A stretch of 64,000 nucleotides of DNA from Lindgomyces ingoldianus (Eukaryota; Ascomycota; Dothideomycetes; Pleosporales; Lindgomycetaceae). This document shows, piece by piece, positions 33,345 through 44,919 of this stretch. The stretch lies in NCBI RefSeq assembly GCF_010093535.1, contig NW_022985165.1, positions 791,311 through 855,310 of the forward strand. Reading direction: 5' to 3'. Under the pieces are notes generated by a model. The model saw nothing but the letters and a program-made list of their open reading frames with translations. It made no database searches and was not told the DNA's origin. Within the stretch, counting starts at the first letter, position 1, and each line of letters begins with the position of its first letter. The position numbers and the translations under genes are program-made.

Positions 33345-34690
33345 CTACATTCCCAGCTGCATAATATCAGCATCTTTGGGAGTATATATCCCATTTCTCT
33401 GTGCAAACTCCTCCCAATTGAATAGCGGCTGCCACCAAGCCCTAGTCGTCGCTAATATCTTCTTAGCCCTCCGACTCCCCTCCTTCCTCCTCTTCACCCA
33501 GATATCCGGATACTCAATCTTCACCAGCTCGCCCCCATTTCCCATCATCACCATTTCCAAACACTGCCTAAACCAATCCTGAAGGCCATCGATCTGGACT
33601 TCTTCAATACCTCTCAAGGCCGCCAGACTCTCGAAAGCAAACATGCGTTTAATCACGTCTTCCGGCGGAATTTGATTAGATCGTCGGACGTTATGTGGGT
33701 ATAATCGACCGAAATGACCATTTCTAGCCATATTAGGCCGGTATGGATCAGGAGGATACGAGAAGCGGACTTTCATCTGCTTGAGCAAACTCCTCTTGTC
33801 TTCATCGTCTGCATGCTCTTTTAGAATGTTCACGAGATGCTCCATGCGACCCCGATGTCGCTTGTTTTCCCAATGGCCGGAACCAGCCAGGCTGTCGTGC
33901 TCAACTTGGATCTCGATGCTTCGGAGGTTGCGTAAGAGAGGGAGAGTGTTGGAGAAGCCAAGTGGGCCGAATATCTGCGACGAGTGGAGGGAATTGGGTT
34001 GGTGCGGTTTGCCGTCGATAGTGAAGCGGAAGGTGTTCTGGCCGTATAGAACAGCTGGGTTGGGTTAGTCGACATGTCTGGTTGGAGATATGCAGAATCG
34101 CGAAGTTCTAAGAGGGAGACAACGGACGGAGGGGGCCTACCCTTTGCTTCATTTGAGACGAGCTTGCTCACATAAAACAGCGCCGTGCACTTATCGAGCT
34201 TGCTCAGGCCATCTGTGCCTCGTCTCACCCTGACCCGCCATTTATTGTTGTTCCGAACATTGTACTGGAATCTGCCGGCTTGGTGCATGCGCTCGAACTG
34301 AAGAACTTCCCCATTGGTGATGAGGTGGTGGTAGACGGCATTGCGTAGCTCCGCTGGCAGGTCTAGAAATCTAAAGGGATTCACCTTAGCCTCTAAGGTC
34401 CGAGCTTCTTCGAGCATCACGGACGGAGCTTCTTCGAGTATCACGGTCGAAGAGGGCTGTGAAGGAAGCCATTCGACCTGAAGAGGAGATGTGTGATGGG
34501 GATTTTGTGGGTAATTCCACGGCGGCGTACTCTCCGGGTCGGGAATTTTTCTCATTGTTGCGGCCGCGCGGCGGGCGTTGTTGCGCAGGAGCAGGCTGAA
34601 GGTGTTGGCGATGGCGGGGTGGTGGGGGAGCTTAAAAGAGCAGCACCGCGTGCCAAGATCACAGGCACAAGGCAGCCGCGCCTCTCTCAT
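33345..34690 (-). CDS. F-box/2EXR-like fungal protein
   Basis: Two exons, 34690-34141 and 34054-33345; the 86-nt intron (GTAGGC donor, ACTAAC, CCCAG, phase 1) joins EAK to AVLYGQNTF. Product about 419 residues from the ATG at 34690; a second in-frame ATG at 34555 (MRKIPDPEST) is an equally good start (374 residues). The segment FRFLDLPAELRNAVYHHLI is the typical opening of the large fungal F-box-like/2EXR family, followed by LSKLDKCTALFYVSKLVSNEA and the YGQNTFRF motif these proteins share. Such proteins are often substrate adaptors, but a Skp1 interaction cannot be read from sequence. The C-terminus contains a WWQPLFNWEEFAQ segment. Specific role unknown. Confidence 0.75.
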
Positions 34691-35535
34691 GCTCAAGATT
34701 CATTCTCGAGGCTGCAGCGCTGGAGGTTCGGAAAGGAAACGCCTATTCACTTTGCGGTGTGTTTCTCCTTGGTCCGTGAAAGGCATCGTCCATCAGCCTG
34801 ACTCTAGCGATTAATCACAGAGAAGGCATTCACTGCTTCGGTGGGCAATACAGCACCTTCTCACCTAACGTGGAACATGACGGGGATAGAGTTAATCTAT
34901 TAAGCATATTGCAAGAGTTAAAGAGAGCCCTAGAAAATCCAGAACACTGTCCTAAATTAAACCCCTATCAAGTTCCATGTTAGGTGACAAGATGCATTAG
35001 AGTTGCTCCTATCACTAATCTGTAAAGAGGTTGGCGTCCTGTCCAGTCGGGGTCAATTCTCGCAGTGACGCAGAACTTAGTTTACTTGTTGCTCATAAAG
35101 ACTGGACTCTAGTCAATGTGTAAGTGCACTTTTTCATGTACAACGTATGAGATAGCGTGGGAGCGAAGACAAAGCGTGGACTTATGAAATATTGAATAGA
35201 AAACCCTCCTAAAGTAATAGAAACCTCATGGGGTGTATATTTGTTGGCATGGGTAGGTGGAGTCATAGGTCGTATCCTTCTACTGATGTAATTAGTTATC
35301 TAGATATACATCTCAGCTTTTCCGTTTCACGAGTAGGTAGTTTGTTTTGATCATTGATTGTACACTCCAACAATATGCTTTATTCCTCTTTGGATGGCTT
35401 ACACCTATCCCACGAGCCTAGATGCTAGGCTTGTGTAAGACGATCTATGATCTCCTCGAGTCTGGACTTTGGGCCACGGATCAGCTCGGTCCCACAGTAT
35501 GCGGATCGTTCGGATAGCCAGATTTCAGAATCTTC
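34691..35535. other. intergenic
   Basis: No supported gene; promoter of the F-box-like gene and the 3' flank of the FHIT-type gene. Confidence 0.4.
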
Positions 35536-36240
35536 TCATCCATACTCCTTCTCATCCTTAGCCATCTCCTCGGCTAGCCACTGGGCTTCTCTCTCCATTT
35601 CCTCTTCATTTCTCGGCGTTCTACTCTCATCCGCATCAACAGCCGGGAATTTCCCCCGACCTTGCCCATTCGTAGTCGTCGATGGGTCGGATCCAGATCG
35701 CTCATTGAAATGACGATCCAGGTCGCCATCCTCGCCCTCCATCATGCTGTAGATAGCGTCCGTACCACCAAACCCTTCTAAATCGGCTCTCTTCCTAGGG
35801 ATGATATGCGCATGTACATGCGGCACACTCTGTCCCGCATCCACACCATCCTGAATCGCAATATTGAGGGACGTTGCTTTAAAGACTCGCTCAACCATAC
35901 GCGAGACACGTTGAACGGTCAAGAAAAGGTCCTGAACCTCATCAATAGAGAGGTCGTTGAAGCGGGGGACGATTCGGCGGGGAGAGACGAGAACATGGCC
36001 AGGGAGAAGAGGTTTGATATTGACGAGAGCGAAGGACAGCGGCGAGAGGTGAAAGACCTGGACGTGGCGCATGTTAGAATTGGGAGGCGTCGATCAGGCC
36101 CATCACGTCATTGCGCTTGCGCTCACGCCTGCGCTCGACTTGGGATGGGAACAGGAGAAATAGAAGGAATACCGTCTACCTACCTGGCTCGTCACGATGA
36201 AGTGTCCGAATTTGATCACATCCTTTGTTAGCGGCGGCAT
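35536..36240 (-). CDS. bis(5'-adenosyl)-triphosphatase, FHIT/Aph1 (HIT family)
   Basis: Hydrolyses Ap3A/Ap4A-type dinucleoside polyphosphates. Two exons: 36240-36184 (MPPLTKDVIKFGHFIVTSQ) and 36057-35536, with a 126-nt intron (GTAGGT, CTAAC, TCCAG, phase 0); 192 residues. Motifs: ALVNIKPLLPGHVLVSPRR (about 29-47), LNIAIQDGVDAGQSVPH and the histidine triad at His99, His101 and His103 (HVHAHI), the central one being the nucleophile in the family. The C-terminal loop has an acidic, disordered insert, then RTPRNEEEMEREAQWL, as in S. pombe Aph1. The length fits the family (about 150-206). All catalytic residues are present. Confidence 0.93.
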
Positions 36241-37080
36241 GACATGCGCTCCCTCTCACGCCCTGACGGTCGTCCTAGGACACGCTCGTGGGATGAAGAT
36301 GACCGATGAGGTGAACAAATTCAGTGATCGATTCCCCTCGATCAGCATGGCAGAGTCCCCGGTTCGGCTTCCGTGAGGAATGTCCAATAGCAAGTTTAGG
36401 CAGGCAGGGCCGGACGCAGCTTTTTTCTTTGTCACAAGATCGCGCGCGCAGGAGCTTGCATGTGCAAAATTTCTCCGGGGCGGCACATCGACCTTGGAAG
36501 CCCGTTCGTGGGGTAGCTCTGGCTGCCGGTGGGGGAATTTGTAAACACCAGGCGTATATCTAACAGAGGCCTTGCTTCGACTGCTCTGTGCGACCACGTT
36601 GCCGAATCCCAGGCCTTGACTGGAGTGATATTGTTATCGCGGCACTCCGCCTACCTTACCTATCTGGATTGAACTTGCTTGCTTTCGCTTGACAGGCCCG
36701 GACTCCCTATTTCTTGGAGCTGCCTTGTCCTACCCCTCGAAGCTCCTCCTTCACTCAACCTTCGCCAGCTGGCAAGCTCCCGCTCGCTGCTTCGGGCTTC
36801 CGACCGGTAGCCCAGCGTACAGATATTCTTACTCGGAAATCCCTATCTGGTTCCTTGTCTGCACTCACAGTCGGTGGCTTCTCACATCAGCTCTTCTTAT
36901 TCTGCGGAATTGCTGCTAGCACTCACACCCTTCAACACCGAGCCGCCACGGAGCTTTCGCACTCCGTACCAGCTACTTAAGAGGCGGCCCCGGAGATCAT
37001 CTACTCTTGGTGCGAAATCTTGAAAGCGAACCCCAACGTCGAACCTGGCACACAGCAACCACCCCGCTCCAAACACAATC
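36241..37080. promoter_or_regulatory. divergent intergenic region, FHIT-like / STEEP1-like
   Basis: 840 bp between divergent ATGs with no supported gene inside. The side near 37080 carries a C/A-rich leader. Probably holds both promoters. Confidence 0.4.
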
Positions 37081-37593
37081 ATGTCTTCCCCTCATCCCGA
37101 GAAAATCTCCCTCGCAGCTTCCTCCACCGTCTACACCTACCACTGCCTATGCTCGCACCTTCTCCTTGCCACGACAACCCCGCTTCCCGCCCTCCCCACC
37201 CGCCAGAATTCCCTTGACAAAGCACATATAATGCCGCTCCCCCCGCCACCAACCGCACACTCACAATCCCCGCGACACCGACACGCGCACTCAGAGCCTG
37301 CCGCTAGCCTTGACCACTACGGCCTCCTACTTTCCGCCACTCTTGACCGAAAGCCCGAGATCGTGCGCAGCGACGATGGGTTTGAGAAGCGGTATATGCA
37401 GCGGTGTGGACGGTGTGCTTTGGTGGTCGGCTATCAGTTGGATTGGCAGCAGTTTGCGGGCGAGAGGGTGGGACGGAGGGAGGATGTTGTGTTCTTGCTG
37501 CCCGGGGGATTGATGACCACCAGAGAGATGGTTATGGGGAAGAAAGTTGACGTTGAGATTGGGGTTGGGACGGTTGAAGTGGTTCAGGGTTAG
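37081..37593 (+). CDS. STEEP1-like (UPF0428/CXorf56 family) protein
   Basis: Single exon, 170 residues from MSSPHPEKISL. Family signature seen: VYTYHCLCSHLLLATTTPL (a CxC at residues 22-24), then a Pro-rich segment, GFEKRYMQRCGRCALVVGYQ (a second CxxC) and DVVFLLPGGLMTTREM. Human STEEP1 has the same order: YYCLCG, RQYRKKCAKCGLPLFYQ, then the hydrophobic beta stretch. The two Cys pairs may bind a metal. In animals the protein promotes ER exit of STING; fungi lack that pathway, so the ancestral role is unknown (possibly splicing- or ER-related). The fungal protein is shorter, lacking the animal C-terminal coiled tail. Confidence 0.85.
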   Translation: MSSPHPEKISLAASSTVYTYHCLCSHLLLATTTPLPALPTRQNSLDKAHIMPLPPPPTAHSQSPRHRHAHSEPAASLDHYGLLLSATLDRKPEIVRSDDGFEKRYMQRCGRCALVVGYQLDWQQFAGERVGRREDVVFLLPGGLMTTREMVMGKKVDVEIGVGTVEVVQG

Positions 37594-38025
37594 CATCCTG
37601 ACGCCCAGGCCGATTTCTTTAGTCAACTCTGGTTCAGATCACGAAGTTACGACAGGCAGGTAGGTGCGGCGTTTGGCGAACCAAGGCTTAATGGGAGGAA
37701 CTTTCATTCTTTGGATTTGTTTGTTTGTACACTCTAGATACCCATTCGCCAACACACAGACATGGCAGGCACTTCTGAACAAGGAAGAACAGGCGCACGT
37801 CTCAAATGGCACCAAAAACAGATGTCATTTCCATTCCATTTCCATTTCCATTTCCAATCCATGCTTTGCTCCCCACCCCCAAAAGACCCAAACCATAACC
37901 TGTGAAGTTTGCACTCAACGCCGATATTCGCATGCTAGCCTCCGCGACCCCTCTCGTGCATAGCAGTGTCATCCTGCGTGTCGGGGAGATTTCGTGACAA
38001 TATAGAGGATGTTCGGAAAGCGAGT
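37594..38025. other. intergenic between convergent genes
   Basis: No gene; 3' flanks. A short TTTCCATTTCCA simple repeat lies near 37835-37855. Confidence 0.4.
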
Positions 38026-38637
38026 CTAATTCTCGGCGATGGTCTTGACGAACTCTGCAAATCAACCCAAGTCAGCCAACCCCAGTTTGCCTGATGTCTA
38101 GCAAACCCGAGCATGCCGGGCTTTGTTTACGTACCTCTGTAATCGATCTCGTTATTGTTCGAATCGATTGTCGACTTGAACAACTCATCAACCTCCTCTT
38201 CGCTCATCTTCTCTCCCAAATTCGTCAAGATGTACTTAATCTGGCCTTTGCCAACGAAGCCTGACCGGTCCTTGTCAAAGACCTGGAAGCCGCGAATGTA
38301 TTCTTCGATATCAAAGGGCTCGCGGAAACCGCCGGGGCGGTTGAGGATTTTGGAGAAGGTGTCGAAGTCGACTGTACCGATATTAGCATGGGCTTTTGGC
38401 GTCTTTTGCCGCTGTAGGGGGTTTCTAGGGGGGGTTCTAGTGGAGGGTTCAAGGAGAGGACTCACAGTCTGCGCCAACTCCTCGCTCCAAATCCGCAATC
38501 TCAGCAAGGGTCGGGTTCTGTCCGCAGGCGCGCAGTAGGTCGCCGAGAGCACCGCGGTCGACGCGGCCATTGCCTCGCTTATCGAAGAGTTGGAAGGCTT
38601 CGCGGTAGTTGGTAGAGGCCTGGCTGTTGTTATCCAT
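38026..38637 (-). CDS. myosin essential light chain (Mlc1/Cdc4-like, EF-hand)
   Basis: Three exons: 38637-38466, 38371-38135 and 38054-38026, giving 145 residues. Introns are 94 nt (GTGAGT, GCTAAT, TACAG) and 80 nt (GTACGT, GCAG). The tiny last exon encodes only the end of EFVKTIAEN. EF-hand regions: AFQLFDKRGNGRVDRGALGD (about 13-32), then GFQVFDKDRSGFVGKGQIKY and LFKSTIDSNNNEIDYREF. The order and spacing match yeast Mlc1 and S. pombe Cdc4, which bind IQ motifs of myosins and IQGAP and are needed for the contractile ring and cytokinesis. The first loop keeps acidic ligands better than in many light chains; whether it binds calcium is unclear. Confidence 0.92.
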
Positions 38638-39202
38638 CGTGCTCGGTTGGGTTTACTCTGTGTTATGAATGGAGAAGAAGGCCCCTTGTGCTAAAGGGGA
38701 GAGATCTCGTCCGCTTTCGTTGCACAAACTGCAAGGAGCAACGTCGGGGTTGTTTGTGTGCCTTCCTGCGGCGAGTGCAGAGGGCGGGAACGGACTTGCC
38801 CAAACAGCCCAGGAAGGCGAAAGTGGGCATGTGATTGCGTGTTTCAAGGAGCCGCGACTTACCATTGTGTAGACTATGAATTGCAAGCTATGTATCGCAG
38901 AACAATGGATGGTATGGCTGCCCGGAAATATGTGACGATGCTTCTTGAGGTGGGAAATGTTGTCTGAAGGAGGGTTTTGGTGTTTCCTTTAAAGGCTGAG
39001 CGTGGGCCAGGAGGTGCGTCGAGCGCAGTATTTTCGCCGCCAAGCCGGTTCACCGCTGTTGCTGGAGAAACAGAACGAGATGCACCATACTAGTGCCGAG
39101 TGTCGACACACACCTCAAACTCCATTGTTCGGAATGTACACCGCGACAACACGGCTGAATTATTCGATTGTTCATTCTTGTCTATCGTGTGGAAGATGTT
39201 CC
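38638..39202. other. intergenic
   Basis: No supported gene; promoter of the light chain and 3' flank of the methyltransferase. Confidence 0.4.
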
Positions 39203-40138
39203 CTAATCGCCATTTCCTTCCGCGAGCCTCCGTCGAGCTAATAGCAGGAAGCTCTCCCACTCTACTTCCACTTCAAAGTCGTCATTCTTCCACTCGGGCT
39301 CTACATTTGCAATCTCATCAAAGCAGGCATCTATCACATCTCCGCTCCCGCCTGCGCTCCTCTTTCTGGCCTCTGGGTGAGCCTCATGCCAGTGGTAGAA
39401 CCCACTCCACGTTCTGGCCGTCTCCTTGCAGTCTCCAATCCGGGCTCTTTTACCCACAAATAGCGTACCCTCTCCCGAGTTGCATCCGCTAGTTCCTGGG
39501 ATGTAATCTACGCGCTCAATGTCTTCCCAGTCTTGCTCCGGAGGTTCGATGTTCCGGTACATTGATGTTATCATGGGCACACCTGATGCCGGCCAGTACG
39601 ACCCCAATTTGTCCTTGTCGTCACTGTAGATGTAGTCCTTGAGTATCTCCACGGCCTTGGGATAATCGACGAAGACTGTATTCTTCAATCCCCAAAACCC
39701 CAACGAGCCACCTGGTTTGACCTTTCGTTGCAACTCTGGCCACAGCCTGCTGTAATCGAACCAATGCGCTGCCTGCCCTGCCAACACCAAATCAACCGTC
39801 CCATTCCCAACAAAATAGAGCTGCTCTGAAGTGCCCTGCCAAAAGGTGACATTGGAAAGTCCTTCCTCTTTAGTAAGAGACTTCGCCAATGCTATCATAC
39901 CCTCCGACGGATCGATTCCGATCACCTTCACGAAATGCTTGGACATGGCGCGTGCCACCACTCCATGACCAGAGCCAAGATCCACGCAGAGACTTTGAGC
40001 GGCTCCGCTTTCTATCTTACGTTTGTGGTATGATAAGATGGCATTATAGAGCGAATCAAGGTAAATCGGTCGAAATGCTGCATACGATTGATGCGAGTAG
40101 GTCTTTTCCCTGTTCTTCATCAAAATGTTTCCATGCAT
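39203..40138 (-). CDS. SAM-dependent methyltransferase, Tmt1-like (trans-aconitate methyltransferase family)
   Basis: Single exon, about 311 residues from the ATG at 40138; a second ATG at 40120 (MKNREKTYSHQSYAAFRP) matches family N-termini slightly better. Class I methyltransferase motif I is VDLGSGHGVVARAM, then IGIDPSEGMIALAK (motif II), LAGQAAHWFDYSRLWPEL and KPGGSLGFWG. The AHWFD motif and the later SYWPASG and TWSGFYHWHE segments are shared with yeast Tmt1, which methylates trans-aconitate and related acids. The substrate of this copy is not determined. Cytosolic, with no signal peptide or membrane segment. The nearby P450 gene is on the opposite strand, so a joint pathway is possible but unsupported. 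Confidence 0.85.
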   Translation of the reverse strand: MHGNILMKNREKTYSHQSYAAFRPIYLDSLYNAILSYHKRKIESGAAQSLCVDLGSGHGVVARAMSKHFVKVIGIDPSEGMIALAKSLTKEEGLSNVTFWQGTSEQLYFVGNGTVDLVLAGQAAHWFDYSRLWPELQRKVKPGGSLGFWGLKNTVFVDYPKAVEILKDYIYSDDKDKLGSYWPASGVPMITSMYRNIEPPEQDWEDIERVDYIPGTSGCNSGEGTLFVGKRARIGDCKETARTWSGFYHWHEAHPEARKRSAGGSGDVIDACFDEIANVEPEWKNDDFEVEVEWESFLLLARRRLAEGNGD

Positions 40139-41184
40139 GGATGGCGTCAGATACACACCCGAATGCAGCCATATCCAGTCCGGTCTGTCTTTGCTTTTCC
40201 AATGTAGTGGCTTCCTGGCGCACCTTCAAATGTTCAGAATCTTCTGTTACCCCACATTCGTGAATCACGGGAAAGACCGGGGTACCCAAGCAGGAAGGCG
40301 GCCGAAGATGGGCTTGCTGGAGCCATCACTTACGGCCTCGTTTCGTGTCGTAATTACGTTGTCGCCCTGCCCTCACAGGTACCAAAACAAAGCGGAGGCC
40401 GATGGTCGCCCAATGTTCTCTCCATTATTTCTTTGGAGATACGAGTTGCGATGAGCGAGTCATGGAAGCACTACGTAGACTTGCCGGGGTAAGCAGGTAG
40501 ATTTCGTAATGGCTTCCTTTCCTTTTCAAAGGCCAATCGAAGCAGGAAGGTGGGTTCCGGTCGACCTTGAACACTGACGGGGCGTAATCGCTGGAAAGTC
40601 AGCGGAAACTTTTTCCAAGCTTCTGATCTACTGCCTCTTTACACTTTGGGCGGATGTTGGCGAGGATCATAGAAATCAGCATACTCTAGCATTCTCCATT
40701 GCATTGCAAGATATTTAGCAGTCAATCCCACTCTGTTCATATCCGTGGTGTCTCCTATCATGCTTGAAAGCTAACCTTGCCGAACAGCCAAGTTTAGCTG
40801 AAAAGCCTCAATCATCAGTAAACGGACCGACTTGATGACTACAGCAGCTTAAGAGGATCCAACCGTCTGGTTCTCAATTAATATGACACCCTGTGCGCAT
40901 CCGCAAGGCTGCACATCCAGGGTTTCAAAGAGGGGTAGTTTCCCTCCTGGAGGGAAAATATGCACTACTCTAGGACACCATTTGGAGCTCAATCCTAGAC
41001 CCATCGGTCAGTAAGAGCGATGAGACCACGGGGTTTGAAGTGATTCGATGGCTAGAAAGTCGGGCCCACCTCAGAATGTAAGACAGCATCGATGAAAGGT
41101 ACTCATAGAAAAGGCAGCGTCTCTTGTCATTTCCGTTGCTTTTCGCTCATTCCCTCTGCTGCACTCTCCATCACTTGATCAGAC
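40139..41184. promoter_or_regulatory. divergent intergenic region, methyltransferase / P450
   Basis: No supported gene across about 1 kb. A short partial palindrome (TCCCTCCTGGAGGGA) lies at about 40940-40954. Confidence 0.4.
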
Positions 41185-42977
41185 ATGGTGAACCTCCTCT
41201 TCGTTGTTGCTGGTGGCGTCCTAATATGGTCGTTATACCGCCTCTTCCAGGTCGGTCGACGACCGAAAGGCCTCCCACCAGGTCCACCCACAATGCCCAT
41301 TATAGGCAACTTACATCAGGTCAGTCTCAATTGAATCTACACTAGGTGTCGAATCTGATGTCTCAAAGATTCCCACCAAAGACCCGCATATCCAGTTCAT
41401 GCAGTGGGCAAAGGAATATGGCCCTGTGTACTCTTTGATCCTCGGGACGAAGGTCATGATCGTCTTGTCCAAAGACCAAGCGGTCAAGGATTTACTCGAT
41501 AAGAAGAGTGCCATATATAGCTCGCGGCCGGACATGTATATTGGGCAAACACTCGTTAGTGGTGGACATCGGGTTTTGATGACGGTTTGCGCTTGCCTAT
41601 ATTTCCCTACTCTGTGACTAATGACATTCGCAGCCTTACGGGCCAACATGGAGAATGGCAAGTATCTGCCCTAAACCTAAAGTGAAATTTCTAACCTATT
41701 CCAGATCCGTAAGCTCGCTCATACTGCGCTCCATATCAACAAGGCCGTCACCTACGTCCCATATCAGGAGATAGAGAACAAGCAGATGCTATATGATATG
41801 ATGGAAAAGCCGGCAGACTTATTGGAGCACTTTCGACGCTATTCGTCCTCTCTGACCACCAGCATGGTGTTTGGGTATATGTGCCTCTCGACACCAAAGA
41901 TACGTCAAGACTTACACCACTAGCTTTCGATGGAAACATTTCAACGACCCACGTCTCCAGAAGATGTTCCATATCCTTGACAACTTTTCGCGCATCAACT
42001 CGCAAGGTCATGCAGCCATTATCGACTTCTACCCAATTCTTCGACAGATTCCTGATTGGCTCGCACCCATCAAACGTGAGGCAAAAGAACATCACAAAGT
42101 CGAGAAGGAGAATTTTCTCGAATACTGGCTGACAGCGAAGAATGCGATCATTAACAAACTCCCTTCAGTTCGTCCATGTGCTTGCGTCGATATCGTAGAG
42201 AACCAGAAAGAAGAGGGATACAGTGACGATTTCGCGTCGTACATTTCCGGCTCTTTCCTTGAGGCCGGTAGCGACACGACATCATCAGAGCTGTATGGCT
42301 TTGCTCAGGCAATGCTCCTGTACCCAGAGGTCCAACGCAGGGTCCAGGCCGAAATCGACGCTCAAGTCGGTGACGACCGTTTGCCTACTCTCGAGGACAT
42401 GCCAAAATTACCCTATATCCGCGCCTGCATTAAAGAAACTCACCGTTGGATGCCAACAACTATCCTTGGCGCTGTACCGCACGCCGTCACTGAGGAAGAC
42501 AACTACATGGGCTACCGAATCCCCAAAGGTGCAAGCCTCATGACGAATGTCTGGGCCATTCATCGCGATCCAAACCGTTACCCCAATCCTGAAACTTTTG
42601 TGCCAGAGAGATATTTCGGCGACGAACTCAACTCGGCTGACAGCGCCGCCTGCTCGGATGTCTCTCAACGTGACCACTTCGGCTTCGGTTCTGGCAGACG
42701 TGTATGTCCTGGAACCCACGTCGCAGATCGTAGCATGTATCTCGCAATGTCGCGAATGTTATGGGCTTTTGATATCAAGCCGAAGAAGGATAGTGAGGGG
42801 AATGTGAAGATGCCAAAGCAGGATGTCTTTGTGGAGGGCTTTCTTGCTATGCCGGTGCAATTTGAGGCTGAGATTACACCGAGGAGTGAGAAGAGAGCGG
42901 AGATTGTTAGGAAGGAGTGGGAGAAGGCGAAGGAGGGGTTAGATGAAGATGGGCAGTTTTTGACGAATCCGATCTAG
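41185..42977 (+). CDS. cytochrome P450 monooxygenase
   Basis: Five exons: 41185-41319, 41369-41584, 41634-41657, 41705-41874 and 41924-42977; 532 residues. Introns are 47-49 nt. Intron 3 is GC-AG (GCAAGT donor, CTAAC, CCAG) and intron 2 has a weak GTTTGC donor. The N-terminal segment (about 3-20) is a membrane anchor, followed by the hinge GLPPGPPTMP. Oxygen-binding motif AGSDTT at 296-301, ExxR at Glu353-Arg356, PERY at 409-412, and the haem loop FGFGSGRRVCPG with ligand Cys443. Architecture fits ER-anchored class II P450s that take electrons from P450 reductase. Sequence style resembles the CYP64/O-methylsterigmatocystin oxidoreductase-like clade, but family number and substrate are not claimed. 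Confidence 0.93.
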
Positions 42978-43642
42978 GTATGGTTTCGAGGATGGGAGGG
43001 TTCTTTGGTCAGAGAATTCCTTCCGCGTCTTCAAGATGGCTTCGCCTTGCATATTACGCGATATCAGATTGGCGGATCCGGATAAGGGTTAGCTTATTTT
43101 AAGCTTGTAGGAAATGCTCCGCCAAGCGTAATCATCAGCACCAGCTTTCTTCCTCTTCATTCACTTCAGCCTGCCTTCCCACCCCGCAGCTGAAAGCTCA
43201 ACATTCCAAGCCCAGCCAAGCCATCATTTTAGATCTGCTATCAGCGTTGTCCCAAGAGTTTTCTTTCACCTTGTGCATTCTAAGTTCTCCCTTGACCAAT
43301 GCAAAATGTCATTTTCGTATGGCGTTTCTGTGGCGTTTTGCCTAGTCTGCACGTTGTAGCGAGCTGAACATTCCGAGCATGGGATACGATGTTTGCTCCG
43401 CAATGAAACATCCAAACAGGCGTTAGATAAATTCAGCTGGCTGAAATCGGGCTGGCTGTGGCTGAGTGGCATTGACGGCTTATTTATAATTACTCTCCTC
43501 TAAGCGTCCTTCGTAAGATTCCTCTCCTTGACGATTTCTTAGAAACCCCGTTTCTTGCTCTGCACAAGAGTCAATTGCTTTCTCCCTTCTATTCTACTCT
43601 ACCTCTTCTTCTTTCCTTCAATATTGTTATCTTTCCATTGCC
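42978..43642. promoter_or_regulatory. intergenic with fasciclin-gene promoter
   Basis: No gene. From 43555 to 43640 the sequence is almost pure pyrimidine (CTCTACCTCTTCTTCTTTCC and similar) up to the ATG at 43643, a common feature of highly expressed fungal genes. Confidence 0.55.
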
Positions 43643-44919
43643 ATGATGCATCTTTCCACAGTCCTTCTACTAGCCACTGCGGTCAGCACAAACGCTCAAT
43701 CCCTCCTCGAGGCGATCTCCCATATCACCGAACTCTCCAACTTTACCGCTTTCTACTCCGCCAACGAAGCTTTCGCAAATGCGCTCTTCGGAAATGAGTC
43801 TCTCTACCCAATCACTGTTCTCGTTCCCAACAACAAGGCCTTCGCCGCATACCAGGAGAAATATGGCATCTCCCTCACCGACGCATCACCCCAGGCCCTT
43901 CTCCCTCTCGTTCAGTACCACACCCTTGTCAGCAGTTTGAATAAAGACAATTTCACAAGCGGGTCCGGAGCCACGACTCCCACGCTGCTAGTCGACAAAC
44001 AATACAACAACCGCTCCGTCGGAACCTCAATGGCCGCAAAATACGGTGGCGCCGAACGATCATCCGGCCAAGTCGTTTTCATAAAACAGACCTCAGGCTC
44101 AACCTCCAAATTCCGGCTTTCTCGCCAAGCAGGCGGATCCACCGAATCCGTCCGCTCTGGTCTCTCATCCTCCGTCAACATGACCGCGCTTGACGACAGC
44201 GAAAACACTTGGAAAGGCGGCAAATTTCACATCATTGACGGACTCTTGACCCCACCAGACCTCTGCGCCACCACCATCCGCGGTGCAGGACTCTCATCCC
44301 TGGACAACGCACTCAACCGCACGAGCCTTTGGGGCGCACTCGACGGGACTGCGAATCTGACGTGTTTGGGGCCGAATAATGAGGCGTTCAAGTCTGCAGG
44401 GAATGCAGATTCGACGCTGAATACCACGGATTTGACGGGCGCCATTTTGTTTCATACGTTGCCGGAGGTGGCGTATAGTGATTACTTGAGTGATGGGCAG
44501 GAGTTTAAGAGTTTACAGAATATGACGGTCAGGGTGAAGGTTGAGGGTGAGGGGAGTGAGAGGCAGATTTGGTTTAATAACGCAAAGGTTGTGGATGCTA
44601 ACGTTTTGTATGTCGCTCCCTTTCGTTTCTCTCCCGCTTCGCTCACCTCCCTGCTTTCTACCCAGAGGTGTTAAGATTTGAGCTGACTATTGACAGGACT
44701 CATAACGGCCTCATGCACGTCCTAGATAGCGTTATGAAGCCGCTCGAGGAATTAAATGCAACCGCATCTGCATCTCCATCCAGCACACAGAAGCCGACGG
44801 CCACCGCCTCAAACACAGCATCTGCGGCTGCAAGCTCGACAGGCGCTGCAGTTGCTAACGTGATGAGCAGGAGTGTCTGGGGACTAGGACTGTTGGGAGC
44901 CGTGATGGTGATGTTTTGA
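43643..44919 (+). CDS. GPI-anchored fasciclin (FAS1) domain protein
   Basis: Two exons, 43643-44607 and 44697-44919, with an 89-nt intron (GTATGT, GCTGAC, ACAG, phase 2), 395 residues. A signal peptide (MMHLSTVLLLATAVSTNAQS) is followed by two FAS1 domains. Domain 1 shows ITVLVPNNKAFAAYQ and LVQYHTLVSS (about 55-100); domain 2 shows LTCLGPNNEAFKSAG and GAILFHTLPE, ending in NGLMHVLDSVMKP, the usual FAS1 ending encoded by exon 2. Many N-glycosylation sequons (NFT, NRS, NMT, NRT). The Ser/Thr/Ala-rich stalk ends in a hydrophobic GPI-type tail (SVWGLGLLGAVMVMF). Likely a cell-surface adhesion or wall protein. Confidence 0.93.

Noticed and set aside
39203..42977. Small biosynthetic cluster (methyltransferase plus P450)
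   Set aside because: No backbone enzyme, and the flanking genes are housekeeping; the methyltransferase resembles Tmt1, not a secondary-metabolite tailoring enzyme.
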